The position numbers and the translations under genes are program-made. A stretch of DNA of 52,121 bases, taken from positions 1-52,121 of the IMG/VR virus record IMGVR_UViG_3300005618_000022; one strand, written 5' to 3'. Each line of letters begins with the position of its first letter. Positions within the stretch are counted from its first letter, which is position 1. Under the pieces are notes generated by a model that had not been told where the DNA came from, did no database searches, and worked only from the letters and a program-made list of their open reading frames with translations. Shown here one piece after another: positions 22,129-28,481 of the stretch. This stretch comes from a virus.

Positions 22129-22316
22129 TGATCCAAAAATCGGAGCTAGTGAAACTCATGCTGGACAAGTTACAAAACCAGGTCCGCTACATGGATGGAG
22201 TACCAGGAGGTTGGTGCCGTCCTGTTGGCGAAAGAGGCGACGCAGAGGCTGCTCTTCTAAAGTACGTAGCAGACTTGGAAGAAGTGGCCTGGAAATACGA
22301 CGAGCTTTGCAAATGA
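22128..22316 (+). CDS. Small protein, unknown function
   Basis: A 62-residue product from a TAATG overlap. An N-terminal helix (LVKLMLDKLQNQVRYM) is followed by a Gly-rich turn (DGVPGGWCRPVGERGD) and a C-terminal helix. No family recognised. Confidence 0.6.
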   Translation: MIQKSELVKLMLDKLQNQVRYMDGVPGGWCRPVGERGDAEAALLKYVADLEEVAWKYDELCK

Positions 22317-22585
22317 TCAAAACAACGACGTTCGACGACGGAGCTCGCATGCACGAGATCGACACAACGCAGCTTCCCGGGTCTCGGTTTCGGCCGATCT
22401 CCTACGCTACTCGTACTCGCGCGACGGTGGACGAGCTTTATGAGCAGATGGTTAGGCGCGGGATAGCAGCCTCAGAAATTACCAGAGAGCCTGATTGTCT
22501 AACCAGCACCGAAGAGGCTCGCCGATCTCCTGCCTCGCGCCGTCGCTCGAACAACCGTAGGAAGGGAGCTCGTCGTGTGGGTTGA
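22313..22585 (+). CDS. Small basic protein, unknown function
   Basis: A 90-residue protein from an ATGA overlap. The C-terminal third is rich in Arg and Ser (RRSPASRRRSNNRRKGARR), suggesting nucleic acid or membrane contact. Its last codons overlap the next gene by 11 bases. Confidence 0.55.
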   Translation: MIKTTTFDDGARMHEIDTTQLPGSRFRPISYATRTRATVDELYEQMVRRGIAASEITREPDCLTSTEEARRSPASRRRSNNRRKGARRVG

Positions 22586-22763
22586 CGCTGTTTCCGAGCT
22601 GCTTGCGCGCGTTGACTGGGCTTTGTTCGCTGCCTGTGTCGGCGTCTTTTGCCTCGGTGTCATCTCGTCTGCAGCTCCTGGATTGCTCCTGCTTTGGTCG
22701 ACCAGGCGGATAGCACGCCGTCAGGAGTCTGTCAATAGGGAGAAATACCCCGATGACGCGTAA
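22575..22763 (+). CDS. Small membrane protein, last gene of the left operon
   Basis: From GTG 22575 after AAGGGAG; 62 residues. A hydrophobic stretch of ~30 residues (WALFAACVGVFCLGVISSAAPGLLLL in two halves) could be one long or two short helices, with a basic cytoplasmic tail (RRIARRQE). A holin is possible but there is no lysis context here. Confidence 0.6.
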   Translation: MWVDAVSELLARVDWALFAACVGVFCLGVISSAAPGLLLLWSTRRIARRQESVNREKYPDDA

Positions 22764-22787
22764 TGGTGGCAAGTCCCGTGCCAGATA

Positions 22788-22805
22788 TGTGAACGCCCGT
22801 TCACA
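22788..22805. promoter_or_regulatory. Perfect palindrome, likely operator
   Basis: TGTGAACG and CGTTCACA flank a CC centre, giving a perfect 8-bp inverted repeat 25 bases after the last plus-strand stop. It has no T run, so a DNA-binding dimer site is likelier than a terminator. One of the two regulators in the neighbouring island may bind it. Confidence 0.5.
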
Positions 22806-22965
22806 GTAGGAGATTGTCACACATCTACACACATTGTAGGAGTCGCACCTACACGTGTCGCCAAGCCACCTACTCGCACCTACATCGACAGAATAGTAGG
22901 TATCGGAACCCCACACCGACTTACTCGAGCCTACTCGAGCGTCTCTCGTGGGTATTTCTGGAATA

Positions 22966-23086
22966 CACCACCTACCATTTTATCCCCGAAATATCTAGGG
23001 TAGGTTTTGAAAAGAAAATGTAGGAAAAAAAAAGTAAATGTAAAAAAGTCGGGGGGAAAAATTTTCGGAAAAATAATAGGTGGTGG
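22966..23086. repeat. 120-bp element with inverted ends, copy 2
   Basis: CACCACCTACCATTTTATC (22966-22984) faces AAATAATAGGTGGTGG (23071-23086). The right arm is identical to that of copy 1 at 634-649 and the left arm differs by one base. The length (121 bp) matches copy 1 (119 bp). The interior is again A-rich and purine-rich on the plus strand but not the same sequence. Confidence 0.8.
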
Positions 23087-23092
23087 GTGGTG

Positions 23093-23137
23093 CGGAAATG
23101 TCAGCCGGCGGGCTCGAGTATACGGAAATGTCAGCCG
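23093..23137. repeat. Direct repeat of 15 bp, period 30
   Basis: CGGAAATGTCAGCCG occurs at 23093-23107 and again at 23123-23137, right after element copy 2. The spacing of 30 bp is close to three helical turns, so two protein dimers could sit on the same face. Confidence 0.65.
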
Positions 23138-23289
23138 AGGGCCTTCCGGAACCTACTATTTATGACCATGACAGAGCTGTCATACCTTGCATCGATGCAA
23201 TATACTCGGATACGCATCCGCCCAGAAGGCTCTGGAAGCCCTCCGGACGAGCTCGAGTATCTCTAAGCTATAAGTATAGCTGGTCAATT

Positions 23290-23491
23290 CCGCAAGACAC
23301 AGGACGCCAAAAGCGCGTGTCAGGACGGAGAAAAGAGAACGACCATAGACGACCATACCAGCAGGAGCTCATCCTAACCGGTTCAGAGAACGCAAACCAG
23401 TTAGACGGCCTCAGGCTGTTCGGAATATCTGGATATAGCACCCCCTATCCGCAAGACACAGGACGAGAACACGCCGTGTCAGGACGGAGAA
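23290..23491. repeat. Two copies of a 43-bp unit with conserved ends
   Basis: CCGCAAGACACAGGACG followed by CGTGTCAGGACGGAGAA occurs at 23290-23332 and 23449-23491, 159 bp apart and with the same spacing. Only the ~9 bases between the two blocks differ. Each unit can fold by GACAC/GTGTC pairing. The gap between units has no credible gene. Confidence 0.7.
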
Positions 23492-23553
23492 CGAGGATAA
23501 GCAGATATCACCCCCCGAGAGTAGTGGCTCAGGGGGGAATATCTGGATATAGC
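23422..23553. repeat. Direct repeat of 18 bp
   Basis: GGAATATCTGGATATAGC is present at 23422-23439 and 23536-23553, 114 bp apart. The second copy takes part in the hairpin at 23504-23543. Confidence 0.65.
23504..23543. other. Strong hairpin between convergent genes
   Basis: GATAT-CA-CCCCCC-GAG pairs with CTC-A-GGGGGG-A-ATATC, a stem of 14 bp with small bulges and an 8-base loop. It lies in the convergent gap between the plus-strand operon and the minus-strand island and may stop transcription from either side, but neither side shows a T run. Confidence 0.5.
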
Positions 23554-23608
23554 TGGGCTGACCTGAAAGCGCGAGGACGAGAAGAGAGCGTGGCAGCGCT
23601 GGCCAATC

Positions 23609-23857
23609 TCAGAATAGGTCGAGAGAACGTTCGTCTTTGAACGTCCAGAGCTCCGACCCTCCACAGAAGACGACCAGCCCGATCTCCTGCAGCCGGCACA
23701 GGCACCAACCCACCTCCACCGTGGACATGCCCAGAGACTGGGCCAGGCGTTGGGTACTCGCACCTCCCCTTACAGAGAGCTCTGCGAGAACACGGCGGAT
23801 GGAGAACCGCGGGTGATACTTACTGCTGCGGGGAATGTATGTGTTGTCGGTAATCAT
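23609..23857 (-). CDS. Winged-helix DNA-binding protein
   Basis: A protein of 82 residues. FSIRRVLAELSVRGGASTQRLAQSLGMSTVEVGWCLCRLQEIGLVVFCGG is a helix-turn-helix with recognition helix (STVEVGWCLCRLQ) and a wing, as in MarR/IclR-type and phage wHTH regulators. It is the last gene of the minus-strand island and faces the repeat-rich region, so it is a candidate to bind those repeats. Its ATG overlaps the upstream stop. Confidence 0.75.
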   Translation of the reverse strand: MITDNTYIPRSSKYHPRFSIRRVLAELSVRGGASTQRLAQSLGMSTVEVGWCLCRLQEIGLVVFCGGSELWTFKDERSLDLF

Positions 23858-24183
23858 CGGTACACCATCACGGGTAGGACAGGGATCACTGAGGTACGGT
23901 CGACGCTGACGTTGTAGGCAGACACCCAGATGTCCTTACCTTTGGCGCTGCTGTCCTTGGCGACGAACCCGGGCGAGCACCCGCACCCACAGCCGGCCTT
24001 GCGCGAGAACGACAGCGCACCAGGATTCATGTGTGCAGCATACAGAGCCTCACGCATGCGTTCGATGTACGCACGGTCGGACATGTCGGGAAATCCACCC
24101 ATGTCGACGTACACGCGGGTTTTCTTGTCCCCGTCCTTGGTGTGGATGCCATAGCGACGAACAGTGGTGATGTGGGCTAGCAT
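23854..24183 (-). CDS. Conserved-looking protein with Cys-Gly-Cys motif
   Basis: The 109-residue protein begins at ATG 24183; a GGAGG lies 17 bases upstream, which is far, so a non-standard start cannot be excluded. TRVYVDMGGFPDMSDRAYIER is followed by SRKAGCGCGCSPGFV, a pattern I have seen in short phage proteins, where the cysteines may bind metal. Stop and next ATG overlap (ATGA). Function unknown. Confidence 0.65.
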   Translation of the reverse strand: MLAHITTVRRYGIHTKDGDKKTRVYVDMGGFPDMSDRAYIERMREALYAAHMNPGALSFSRKAGCGCGCSPGFVAKDSSAKGKDIWVSAYNVSVDRTSVIPVLPVMVYR

Positions 24184-24494
24184 GTGTGGTATCGTGTCCT
24201 CCGAAGGTGACCGCACGGCGCCATTGAGCCATTTTGGTCTGTGGGTCGGCTACCTCCCGATCGCACGGTCACCATCGCAAAACGCGATGCAAGAGGATAA
24301 TTCACGAGACGTGCCAGAAGCTCGAGGAGCGTGAACCCCCGAGGTGCGGGCTTGAGAGTATGGTTGCGTAGCCCGTTATACGGTACCGCGGTTCGCATTG
24401 CGTAACCCGCTATACATACTCAAGAAGCGTGCCAGCACGGAGTGCGCACGGACGGGGGCATAGCTGTGGCACGCGAGATGCAATAATCCCGCGT
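24184..24494. promoter_or_regulatory. Divergent control region with repeats
   Basis: This 311-bp gap separates the minus gene at 24183 from the plus gene at 24495 and should hold both promoters. It contains GGTGACCG/CGGTCACC (24206-24213 and 24266-24273), the hairpin CATCGC-AAAAC-GCGATG (24273-24289) and two direct repeats of TTGCGTA(G/A)CCCG(T/C)TATAC at 24364 and 24398, 34 bp apart. The last pair looks like tandem operators; the TATAC parts could also be -10 boxes. No gene is credible here. Confidence 0.55.
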
Positions 24495-24686
24495 ATGGCA
24501 CGAGAATTCGACCCGGCACAGGACACAGCAACCAACCCGCACGAGCTGCTCGAGCAAGTCGTGCAGTGCGTCAACGACATCGTCGACTGTACAGAAGCGG
24601 AGGAGATACTCACCCCTGCACGTGTACGTCAGACGGTTACACTCGCCAACGGCAAACGCTATACCATCACCGTAACCGAGATCTAA
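24495..24686 (+). CDS. Small protein, unknown function
   Basis: A 63-residue product starting at MAREFDPAQD; there is no clear ribosome site, so it may be leaderless or start elsewhere (24429 is in frame but lacks support). It contains NPHELLEQVVQCVNDIVDC and a beta C-terminus (TVTLANGKRYTITVTEI). Confidence 0.5.
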   Translation: MAREFDPAQDTATNPHELLEQVVQCVNDIVDCTEAEEILTPARVRQTVTLANGKRYTITVTEI

Positions 24687-24700
24687 GGAGCATACATCAT

Positions 24701-24931
24701 ATGACCGTGCACGACCTAGTAGCTAAGTTGCTCATGCAAGACCAGAACGCGGAGGTTGTCCTCCTCGTGAGCTGGGCTGACGACAGCGCGATCTCCGACG
24801 ATGGGGAGGAGCTGGATGTAACCCCGGATGCGTGCGCAGCCGAGGGTGTTAACACCGTGGTTATTGGTGGGTGGATGTCCAACACGTCGGGCGATCTCCG
24901 ACATGGTCTCACAGAAGAGGAGGATGTATGA
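24701..24931 (+). CDS. Small acidic phage protein
   Basis: The 76-residue protein begins MTVHDLVAKLLMQDQNAEVVLL, the start common to many short phage proteins of unknown role. AAGGAG lies 10 bases upstream of ATG 24701. It ends in an ATGA overlap with the next gene. Confidence 0.65.
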   Translation: MTVHDLVAKLLMQDQNAEVVLLVSWADDSAISDDGEELDVTPDACAAEGVNTVVIGGWMSNTSGDLRHGLTEEEDV

Positions 24932-25188
24932 AAACATACACGCAAGTAGAGGCACTCACATCGCACGAGGATTGCCGACAGCATTTCATCCGCGGTATCA
25001 CGGAGTGCACATCGCACCTGGATGTAGGTCAGGTACGCCAAGCGCAGTTCGCCCTGCTACAGGCAAACGCCAGTGTAGCGCAGGGTATGATCTGGGCGGA
25101 GATGCTGGGTATCGACCCTGCAGGCTGGTACAGTCGCATGCTCGACATCAGCGCGCTGTGGGAACGGTGCGAGAACGCACGACGCTAG
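24928..25188 (+). CDS. Small helical protein, unknown function
   Basis: An 86-residue product with helices such as SHEDCRQHFIRGITE and VRQAQFALLQANASVAQGM. It starts 4 bases before the previous stop. No family recognised. The following 72 bases to the tRNA hold nothing clear. Confidence 0.6.
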   Translation: MKTYTQVEALTSHEDCRQHFIRGITECTSHLDVGQVRQAQFALLQANASVAQGMIWAEMLGIDPAGWYSRMLDISALWERCENARR

Positions 25189-25260
25189 CGGGCGCAACCC
25201 GCGCGAATCTACTCCCACACAGTCGCACGAGGGAGCATATCATCCTTCCTTTGCATTAGA

Positions 25261-25330
25261 GCCAGCGGTAGGAATCGAACCCACGTCGGAGAGGTACAGG
25301 CTCTCAGCTCTGCCATTGAGCTACGCCGGC
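25261..25330 (-). tRNA. tRNA, probable tRNA-Thr(UGU)
   Basis: On the minus strand the cloverleaf is complete: acceptor GCCGGCG/CGCTGGC with one G-U, D arm GCTC/GAGC, anticodon stem GAGAG/CTCTC, variable loop of 4, and T arm GTGGG-TTCGAAT-CCTAC. The anticodon loop reads CCUGUAC, so the anticodon is UGU (Thr) with an unusual C at position 33 instead of U. CCA is not encoded; the bases after the acceptor read TCTA. It stands alone, without other tRNAs nearby. A one-base shift would give GUA (Tyr) but breaks the stem. Confidence 0.85.
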
Positions 25331-25372
25331 ACTGGAGGTGGGCAGGTTACACTGCCCGCCCTCCTGTGTATT

Positions 25373-25597
25373 TCAATGCAGGATGCTTGCCCGCATCCGC
25401 TCGAGCACCTCGCGCACAGCGAGTTCTGGTGTGCGTCCCAACCCAGTCTCCCACACCTCGTCGTCGAACCGGCGGTCTCGTATGCGGAACGCCCACACAA
25501 AACCGCCGGCTGGGTGACGTGTCATGATGTAGAAGTGAACGTCCTCCGTTGTCGCATGCAGTGCGTCAATCAGGTCCTCTATGAGCTCTTCGAGCAT
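25373..25597 (-). CDS. Small protein, unknown function
   Basis: A 74-residue protein with an N-terminal acidic helix (LEELIEDLIDALHATT), a central strand-rich part (VHFYIMTRHPAGGFVWAFR) and a C-terminal helix (PELAVREVLERM). It is the last gene of this minus-strand run before the tRNA. Confidence 0.6.
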   Translation of the reverse strand: MLEELIEDLIDALHATTEDVHFYIMTRHPAGGFVWAFRIRDRRFDDEVWETGLGRTPELAVREVLERMRASILH

Positions 25598-25600
25598 GGC

Positions 25601-25843
25601 CTAGTTGAGTGGCAGAGCGGCAGCCACCTCCACTTCTGGTAGGGTGTCACGTGTGCGAACCTCGGGATCCGACGCAGCTTGTTCGGCGATGATGTGGCCC
25701 AAACGGAGACCGCACAGCGTGCTGCACGCATACGCGTCTCCATCGAGCACAGGCACCACTACCCAGCCTGGACGTAGGACAGTGTGATCCATCTGCTTCC
25801 CGCAGACGGTGCATGTAATGTCGTGTGTGATGCGGTTAGACAT
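25601..25843 (-). CDS. Small zinc-binding protein
   Basis: The 80-residue protein holds ITCTVCGKQM and ACSTLCGLRLGH, whose two cysteine pairs fit a zinc site of the treble-clef kind. It ends 3 bases before the next gene. Role unknown. Confidence 0.6.
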   Translation of the reverse strand: MSNRITHDITCTVCGKQMDHTVLRPGWVVVPVLDGDAYACSTLCGLRLGHIIAEQAASDPEVRTRDTLPEVEVAAALPLN

Positions 25844-25922
25844 GGGCCAGCCACCATACGAGTGCGAGAATTACGGGCAAGGTCGCGATCTGTGCGACCC
25901 AGAGTTTGTCTGTGCGTTTCAT
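25836..25922 (-). CDS. Tiny one-helix membrane protein (28 aa)
   Basis: A short peptide with basic N-terminus (MKRTDK) and a hydrophobic helix (IATLPVILALVWWLA). Both ends overlap neighbouring genes by a few bases, as in the rest of the operon. Confidence 0.5.
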   Translation of the reverse strand: MKRTDKLWVAQIATLPVILALVWWLAHV

Positions 25923-26281
25923 GACTCGGGACAGAACTCTGCTGCCAGTCGGTGACCGAGGTCCCACCACGCACGGTGTGACTCGTTGAAGTTGTGCCCG
26001 TATGGGCGATCGAACCACATGGGCATCCAGCCTCCTGGCTCGTCGAACCCGGACATGAACGCCCACGCTTGCGCATGCGTCATGCCTAGGTGGGCCACAG
26101 CGAAATCCGTGAGGCCCACATCCTCTGGCACCTCGTACCAGCTACGCGCGTGGAAGAGAGCGCATCCGCCGCACGCACCTCGGCTGACGCGCATATTCAT
26201 GGTGCGAGCGGCTGTGAGGATCACGCGCAGCGTACCCTCTACGGAGCTGATGTCGCCGTTCAGGCGAGGCTGTGCGCCCAT
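25919..26281 (-). CDS. Unknown protein with His/Trp-rich C-terminus
   Basis: A 120-residue product from ATG 26281, in a TAATG overlap with the gene above it. It contains VSRGACGGCALFHARSWYEVPEDVG, a phage-type segment, then FNESHRAWWDLGHRLAAEF. No family recognised. Confidence 0.6.
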   Translation of the reverse strand: MGAQPRLNGDISSVEGTLRVILTAARTMNMRVSRGACGGCALFHARSWYEVPEDVGLTDFAVAHLGMTHAQAWAFMSGFDEPGGWMPMWFDRPYGHNFNESHRAWWDLGHRLAAEFCPES

Positions 26282-26544
26282 TAGCGGCAGATGCCCGGGT
26301 TCAGGGAGTTGGGCCACACCTGCAGGGCGAACGCCGCTTGTGTGTCCTGGAAGCAGACGACCCGTGCACCTCGCTTGGCGAGACAGTGTGCCGCTCGGCT
26401 CCTGTCGGCTCCGGTACGATACCCGCGGTAATGCAGCTCGTTGGGCTCGCCGCCGAAAATGGCGCTCCTGTCGTACCGCAGATCCGTGACGGGGGCGTTG
26501 TAGCTGTCGCGAATGATGCTGTCGTTGTCGGTGTGTTCGAACAT
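26281..26544 (-). CDS. Small protein, unknown function
   Basis: An 87-residue product starting at MFEHTDND, with AGGAG 11 bases upstream. A longer frame reaches 26652 but crosses the terminator hairpin at 26571-26638, so the short form is preferred. Its leader contains that hairpin, so expression may depend on read-through. Confidence 0.6.
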   Translation of the reverse strand: MFEHTDNDSIIRDSYNAPVTDLRYDRSAIFGGEPNELHYRGYRTGADRSRAAHCLAKRGARVVCFQDTQAAFALQVWPNSLNPGICR

Positions 26545-26570
26545 GGCGTGTGATCTCCTGTACAGAAAAA

Positions 26571-26638
26571 GGGGAGACGACGTCAGGAGGTTGCTGTCCC
26601 GCAAGGGAGGTTGCTGTCCTGACGCCGTCTCGTTCCCC
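26571..26638 (-). terminator. Intrinsic terminator or attenuator, minus strand
   Basis: The stem AGACGACGTCAGGA (26575-26588) pairs with TCCTGACGCCGTCT (26617-26630) over 13 of 14 positions, extended by GGGG/CCCC. Read on the minus strand it ends in CCCCTTTTTCTG, a classic rho-independent signal. The 28-base loop contains GGTTGCTGTCC repeated. It lies in the 5' leader of the gene at 26544, so it can act as an attenuator for the genes downstream. Confidence 0.75.
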
Positions 26639-26664
26639 TTCCGCTCCTGCAATCGCTGTGCCAG

Positions 26665-26754
26665 TCAACGATCACGGAAGGTGGCGATTATGGCCAGTAT
26701 GAGAGCAGCCACTACCAACACCGACAGAAGCGCGTGCCATTGGTCGTGTGTCAT
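26665..26754 (-). CDS. Tiny one-helix membrane protein (29 aa)
   Basis: MTHDQWHALLSVLVV then AALILAIIATFRDR: a single hydrophobic helix with a charged tail. It lies between the XRE-type regulator (4-base gap) and the terminator. Confidence 0.55.
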   Translation of the reverse strand: MTHDQWHALLSVLVVAALILAIIATFRDR

Positions 26755-26758
26755 GGCG

Positions 26759-27250
26759 TCACCGAGGGATGTGCAATTGCTCGTACACCCGATCCAGGTC
26801 TGCGCGTTTGTCGGGTTTGGTGACCGCCATGCGGTTTGCCTCGTACATCCGCGCCGTGGGGAGCGTGACCCGCGCCTTGGCGGCGACGTCCTTCAACGTC
26901 AGGCCAGCCGCGCGCCGCAACGCCCGCCGTCCGGCGTACGTCTTCGGGACGCTCGAAGGCGCCGAGCTGGGCCGGAGCTCGCTGGACTCGCTCGTATAGC
27001 CAGGCGCGTTGAAAGGCGGCCGTGCGAAGTCGGAGACGTGTTCGGGGGGCACAGGCGGAAGTGACCCGTGCTCGACGATCCTGGCTTGCGGACGGTCCGT
27101 CGCTGTGTTACGTTCGGGTTCGGAGAGTGCCGACATGAGAGCCCGCACGTGCTCACGCACGGCCTTGGTCTTCGGGTCGTTACCAGGGAGCTGGTCAAGG
27201 GAGCGCAGGATCTGGTCACCAAGGACGGCGAGCTTCGACGTGTCTTTCAT
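26759..27250 (-). CDS. XRE-type helix-turn-helix regulator
   Basis: The 163-residue protein has a disordered, Pro-rich middle and a C-terminal Cro/CI-type domain: AGRRALRRAAGLTLKDVAAKARVTLPTARMYEANRMAV, with the recognition helix LPTARMYE. The DNA-binding domain at the C-terminus rather than the N-terminus is unusual for a repressor. The start is set at MKDTSKL (GAGG 9 bases upstream). It faces the control region 27251-27761 and probably regulates it. It may belong to a lysis/lysogeny or timing switch, although no integrase is seen. Confidence 0.75.
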   Translation of the reverse strand: MKDTSKLAVLGDQILRSLDQLPGNDPKTKAVREHVRALMSALSEPERNTATDRPQARIVEHGSLPPVPPEHVSDFARPPFNAPGYTSESSELRPSSAPSSVPKTYAGRRALRRAAGLTLKDVAAKARVTLPTARMYEANRMAVTKPDKRADLDRVYEQLHIPR

Positions 27251-27761
27251 TTGGGGAGCCTCTTTCGTGGGAGGGCCTGTCTGGCCCGTTGTGCAGAGGG
27301 ATAATGCAGCACTCGTGCCAGGCTCAGGAGTGTGCAGCACCTACACAACCACTGAACGGGCGTCAATGTGAGGTACACGTTGCTGTGTATTACAGTGAAA
27401 TCAAATCAGCACAAAGTCCCACGACGGCCGTTCACCCGACCGGCTGCCCCCATGACAGCGCAACCAGTGGAGCGCGCGTTCAGTATCAGGGTCGGAAGCG
27501 CACAGGGGCGGGCTCCTCGAGCTCAGCGCACAATGTAAGACAACCTTCTTGCATACCGAATTCATCGAAAATCAGGGGTTGCGGTGCGTCTCCTACATGG
27601 CAAGGCGCCCCAGAGCTGGCACGCGGCCGTGACGCGTCACTGGCACGTGACGTGAATTATCTCCTCCCGTGGTTGGGGCGCTTGGCTCAAGGTGCGTGGC
27701 CCGTGATGGTAGCGCCGATACCGCCGCTTGCCCCAACCACACTCACACAAGGAGACAGCAA
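27251..27761. promoter_or_regulatory. Divergent control region with palindrome
   Basis: A 511-bp non-coding gap separates the XRE regulator (minus) from the next plus operon. It contains the perfect 12-bp palindrome GTGACGCGTCAC (27629-27640), followed by the half-repeat CACGTGACGTG (27644-27654), both likely operators. It ends in the stem-loop listed separately. A long frame through it (27289-27933) has no plausible start or composition and was not accepted. Confidence 0.55.
27669..27740 (+). ncRNA. 72-nt stem-loop in leader of plus operon
   Basis: GTGGTTGGGGC (27669-27679) and GCCCCAACCAC (27730-27740) form a perfect 11-bp stem enclosing 50 bases. It lies 21 bases before ATG 27762 and just before its ribosome site. 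With no T run it is not a terminator; it could be a leader regulator or an RNA-stability element. Confidence 0.55.
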
Positions 27762-28091
27762 ATGCCGGTTTCGTGGAAATGTGCGAAGAGCGATAGCGAC
27801 GGTGGCGCCTACAAGCTGGGCAACTGGACCAGCAGCGACGGCGAGTCGGGCGGTCAGTACGCCATCTTCACGCGCGAGCAGGCGTGCAAGATCCTGGGCA
27901 TCGACAGCCTTGCCGATCAGGTCGCTGTTCTGAATGCGATGGTCGATGAGTGCGAGGACGAGGTTGCTCGCGATCTCACCGGCTGGTCGCACTTCTACCG
28001 TGGTGCTGGACGCGCGTTCGGCAACGAGCCCGTGGTACGCGTCTACAAGCACGCCGTGCTCGTTTACCAGCTAACCGGGCTCGACATCTGA
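27762..28091 (+). CDS. Unknown protein, first gene of middle plus operon
   Basis: The 109-residue protein starts after AAGGAGACAGCAA, a strong ribosome site. It includes YAIFTREQACKILGIDSLADQVAVLN and a C-terminal YKHAVLVYQLTGLDI. No family recognised. Confidence 0.65.
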   Translation: MPVSWKCAKSDSDGGAYKLGNWTSSDGESGGQYAIFTREQACKILGIDSLADQVAVLNAMVDECEDEVARDLTGWSHFYRGAGRAFGNEPVVRVYKHAVLVYQLTGLDI

Positions 28092-28261
28092 TGCAACACC
28101 ACGACAGCCGGCCTACGGTTCGTGTTCCTCCCCCTCCCCCCAAGACCTCGGTCCAGATCATGCAAGAGATCGACGAGGCGTACGCTCAGATGCTCTCACT
28201 CGAACGCAGGATGTTCGACCTCCGCATGCAGTACCACACGGCGGTCGTCGAAGGAAGGTAA
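28091..28261 (+). CDS. Small Pro-rich and coiled protein
   Basis: A 56-residue product from a TGATG overlap: a VRVPPPPPKTS linker and then a helix (VQIMQEIDEAYAQMLSLERRMFDLRMQ). Probably an oligomerising peptide. Function unknown. Confidence 0.55.
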   Translation: MQHHDSRPTVRVPPPPPKTSVQIMQEIDEAYAQMLSLERRMFDLRMQYHTAVVEGR

Positions 28262-28265
28262 GGCA

Positions 28266-28481
28266 ATGACACCCGAAGAATATCGCGAGGCCGTGCGCCT
28301 CGGTGAATGCTACGAGGAAGTCTCGGCTCTCGTCTCGCTGATCCTCGAGGGAGGCGACAGCGACTGGGAGGCGATGTGCAAGTGCGATCTCTTTCGCCTC
28401 ATTGTGCGCTACGGTTCGGAGCGCGTGCTGTTCATTTTGCAGGTCGTCGTGGACGATTTCAGGAATGCCGGCCTTGTCTGA
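28266..28481 (+). CDS. Small helical protein, unknown function
   Basis: The 71-residue product begins MTPEEYREAVRLGECYEEV and continues as helices (DLFRLIVRYGSERVLFILQVVVDDF). AAGG lies 8 bases upstream. It overlaps the next start. Confidence 0.6.
   Translation: MTPEEYREAVRLGECYEEVSALVSLILEGGDSDWEAMCKCDLFRLIVRYGSERVLFILQVVVDDFRNAGLV

Larger units (their letters stand above)
22806..23156. repeat. Cluster of GTAGG/CCTAC motifs
   Basis: Eleven copies of GTAGG or its complement occur in 351 bp, at 22806, 22836, 22848, 22869, 22879, 22896, 22930, 22971, 23000, 23020 and 23152. Random sequence would give fewer than one. Some form inverted pairs, such as TGTAGG/CCTACA (22835-22853) and ACCTAC/GTAGGT. 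The pattern is like an iteron array or a multi-site binding region. No credible gene lies here. Confidence 0.7.

Noticed and set aside
22814-23023. Plus-strand frame of 69 codons over the GTAGG array
   Set aside because: Its residues come from the motif array (His, Thr, Tyr, Ser), and no ribosome site is present.
23290-23553. Repeat spacing that could suggest a CRISPR array
   Set aside because: Only two copies per repeat, unequal spacers and no cas genes; the repeats are of different families.
23080-23640. Plus-strand frame of 186 codons in the convergent gap
   Set aside because: It is composed of the nucleotide repeats of this region, has no ribosome site, and overlaps the minus-strand wHTH gene end. 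A repeat-rich non-coding region explains it better.
27289-27933. Plus-strand frame of 214 codons over the control region
   Set aside because: It overlaps the strong start of the gene at 27762 in another frame and lacks a ribosome site or domain.
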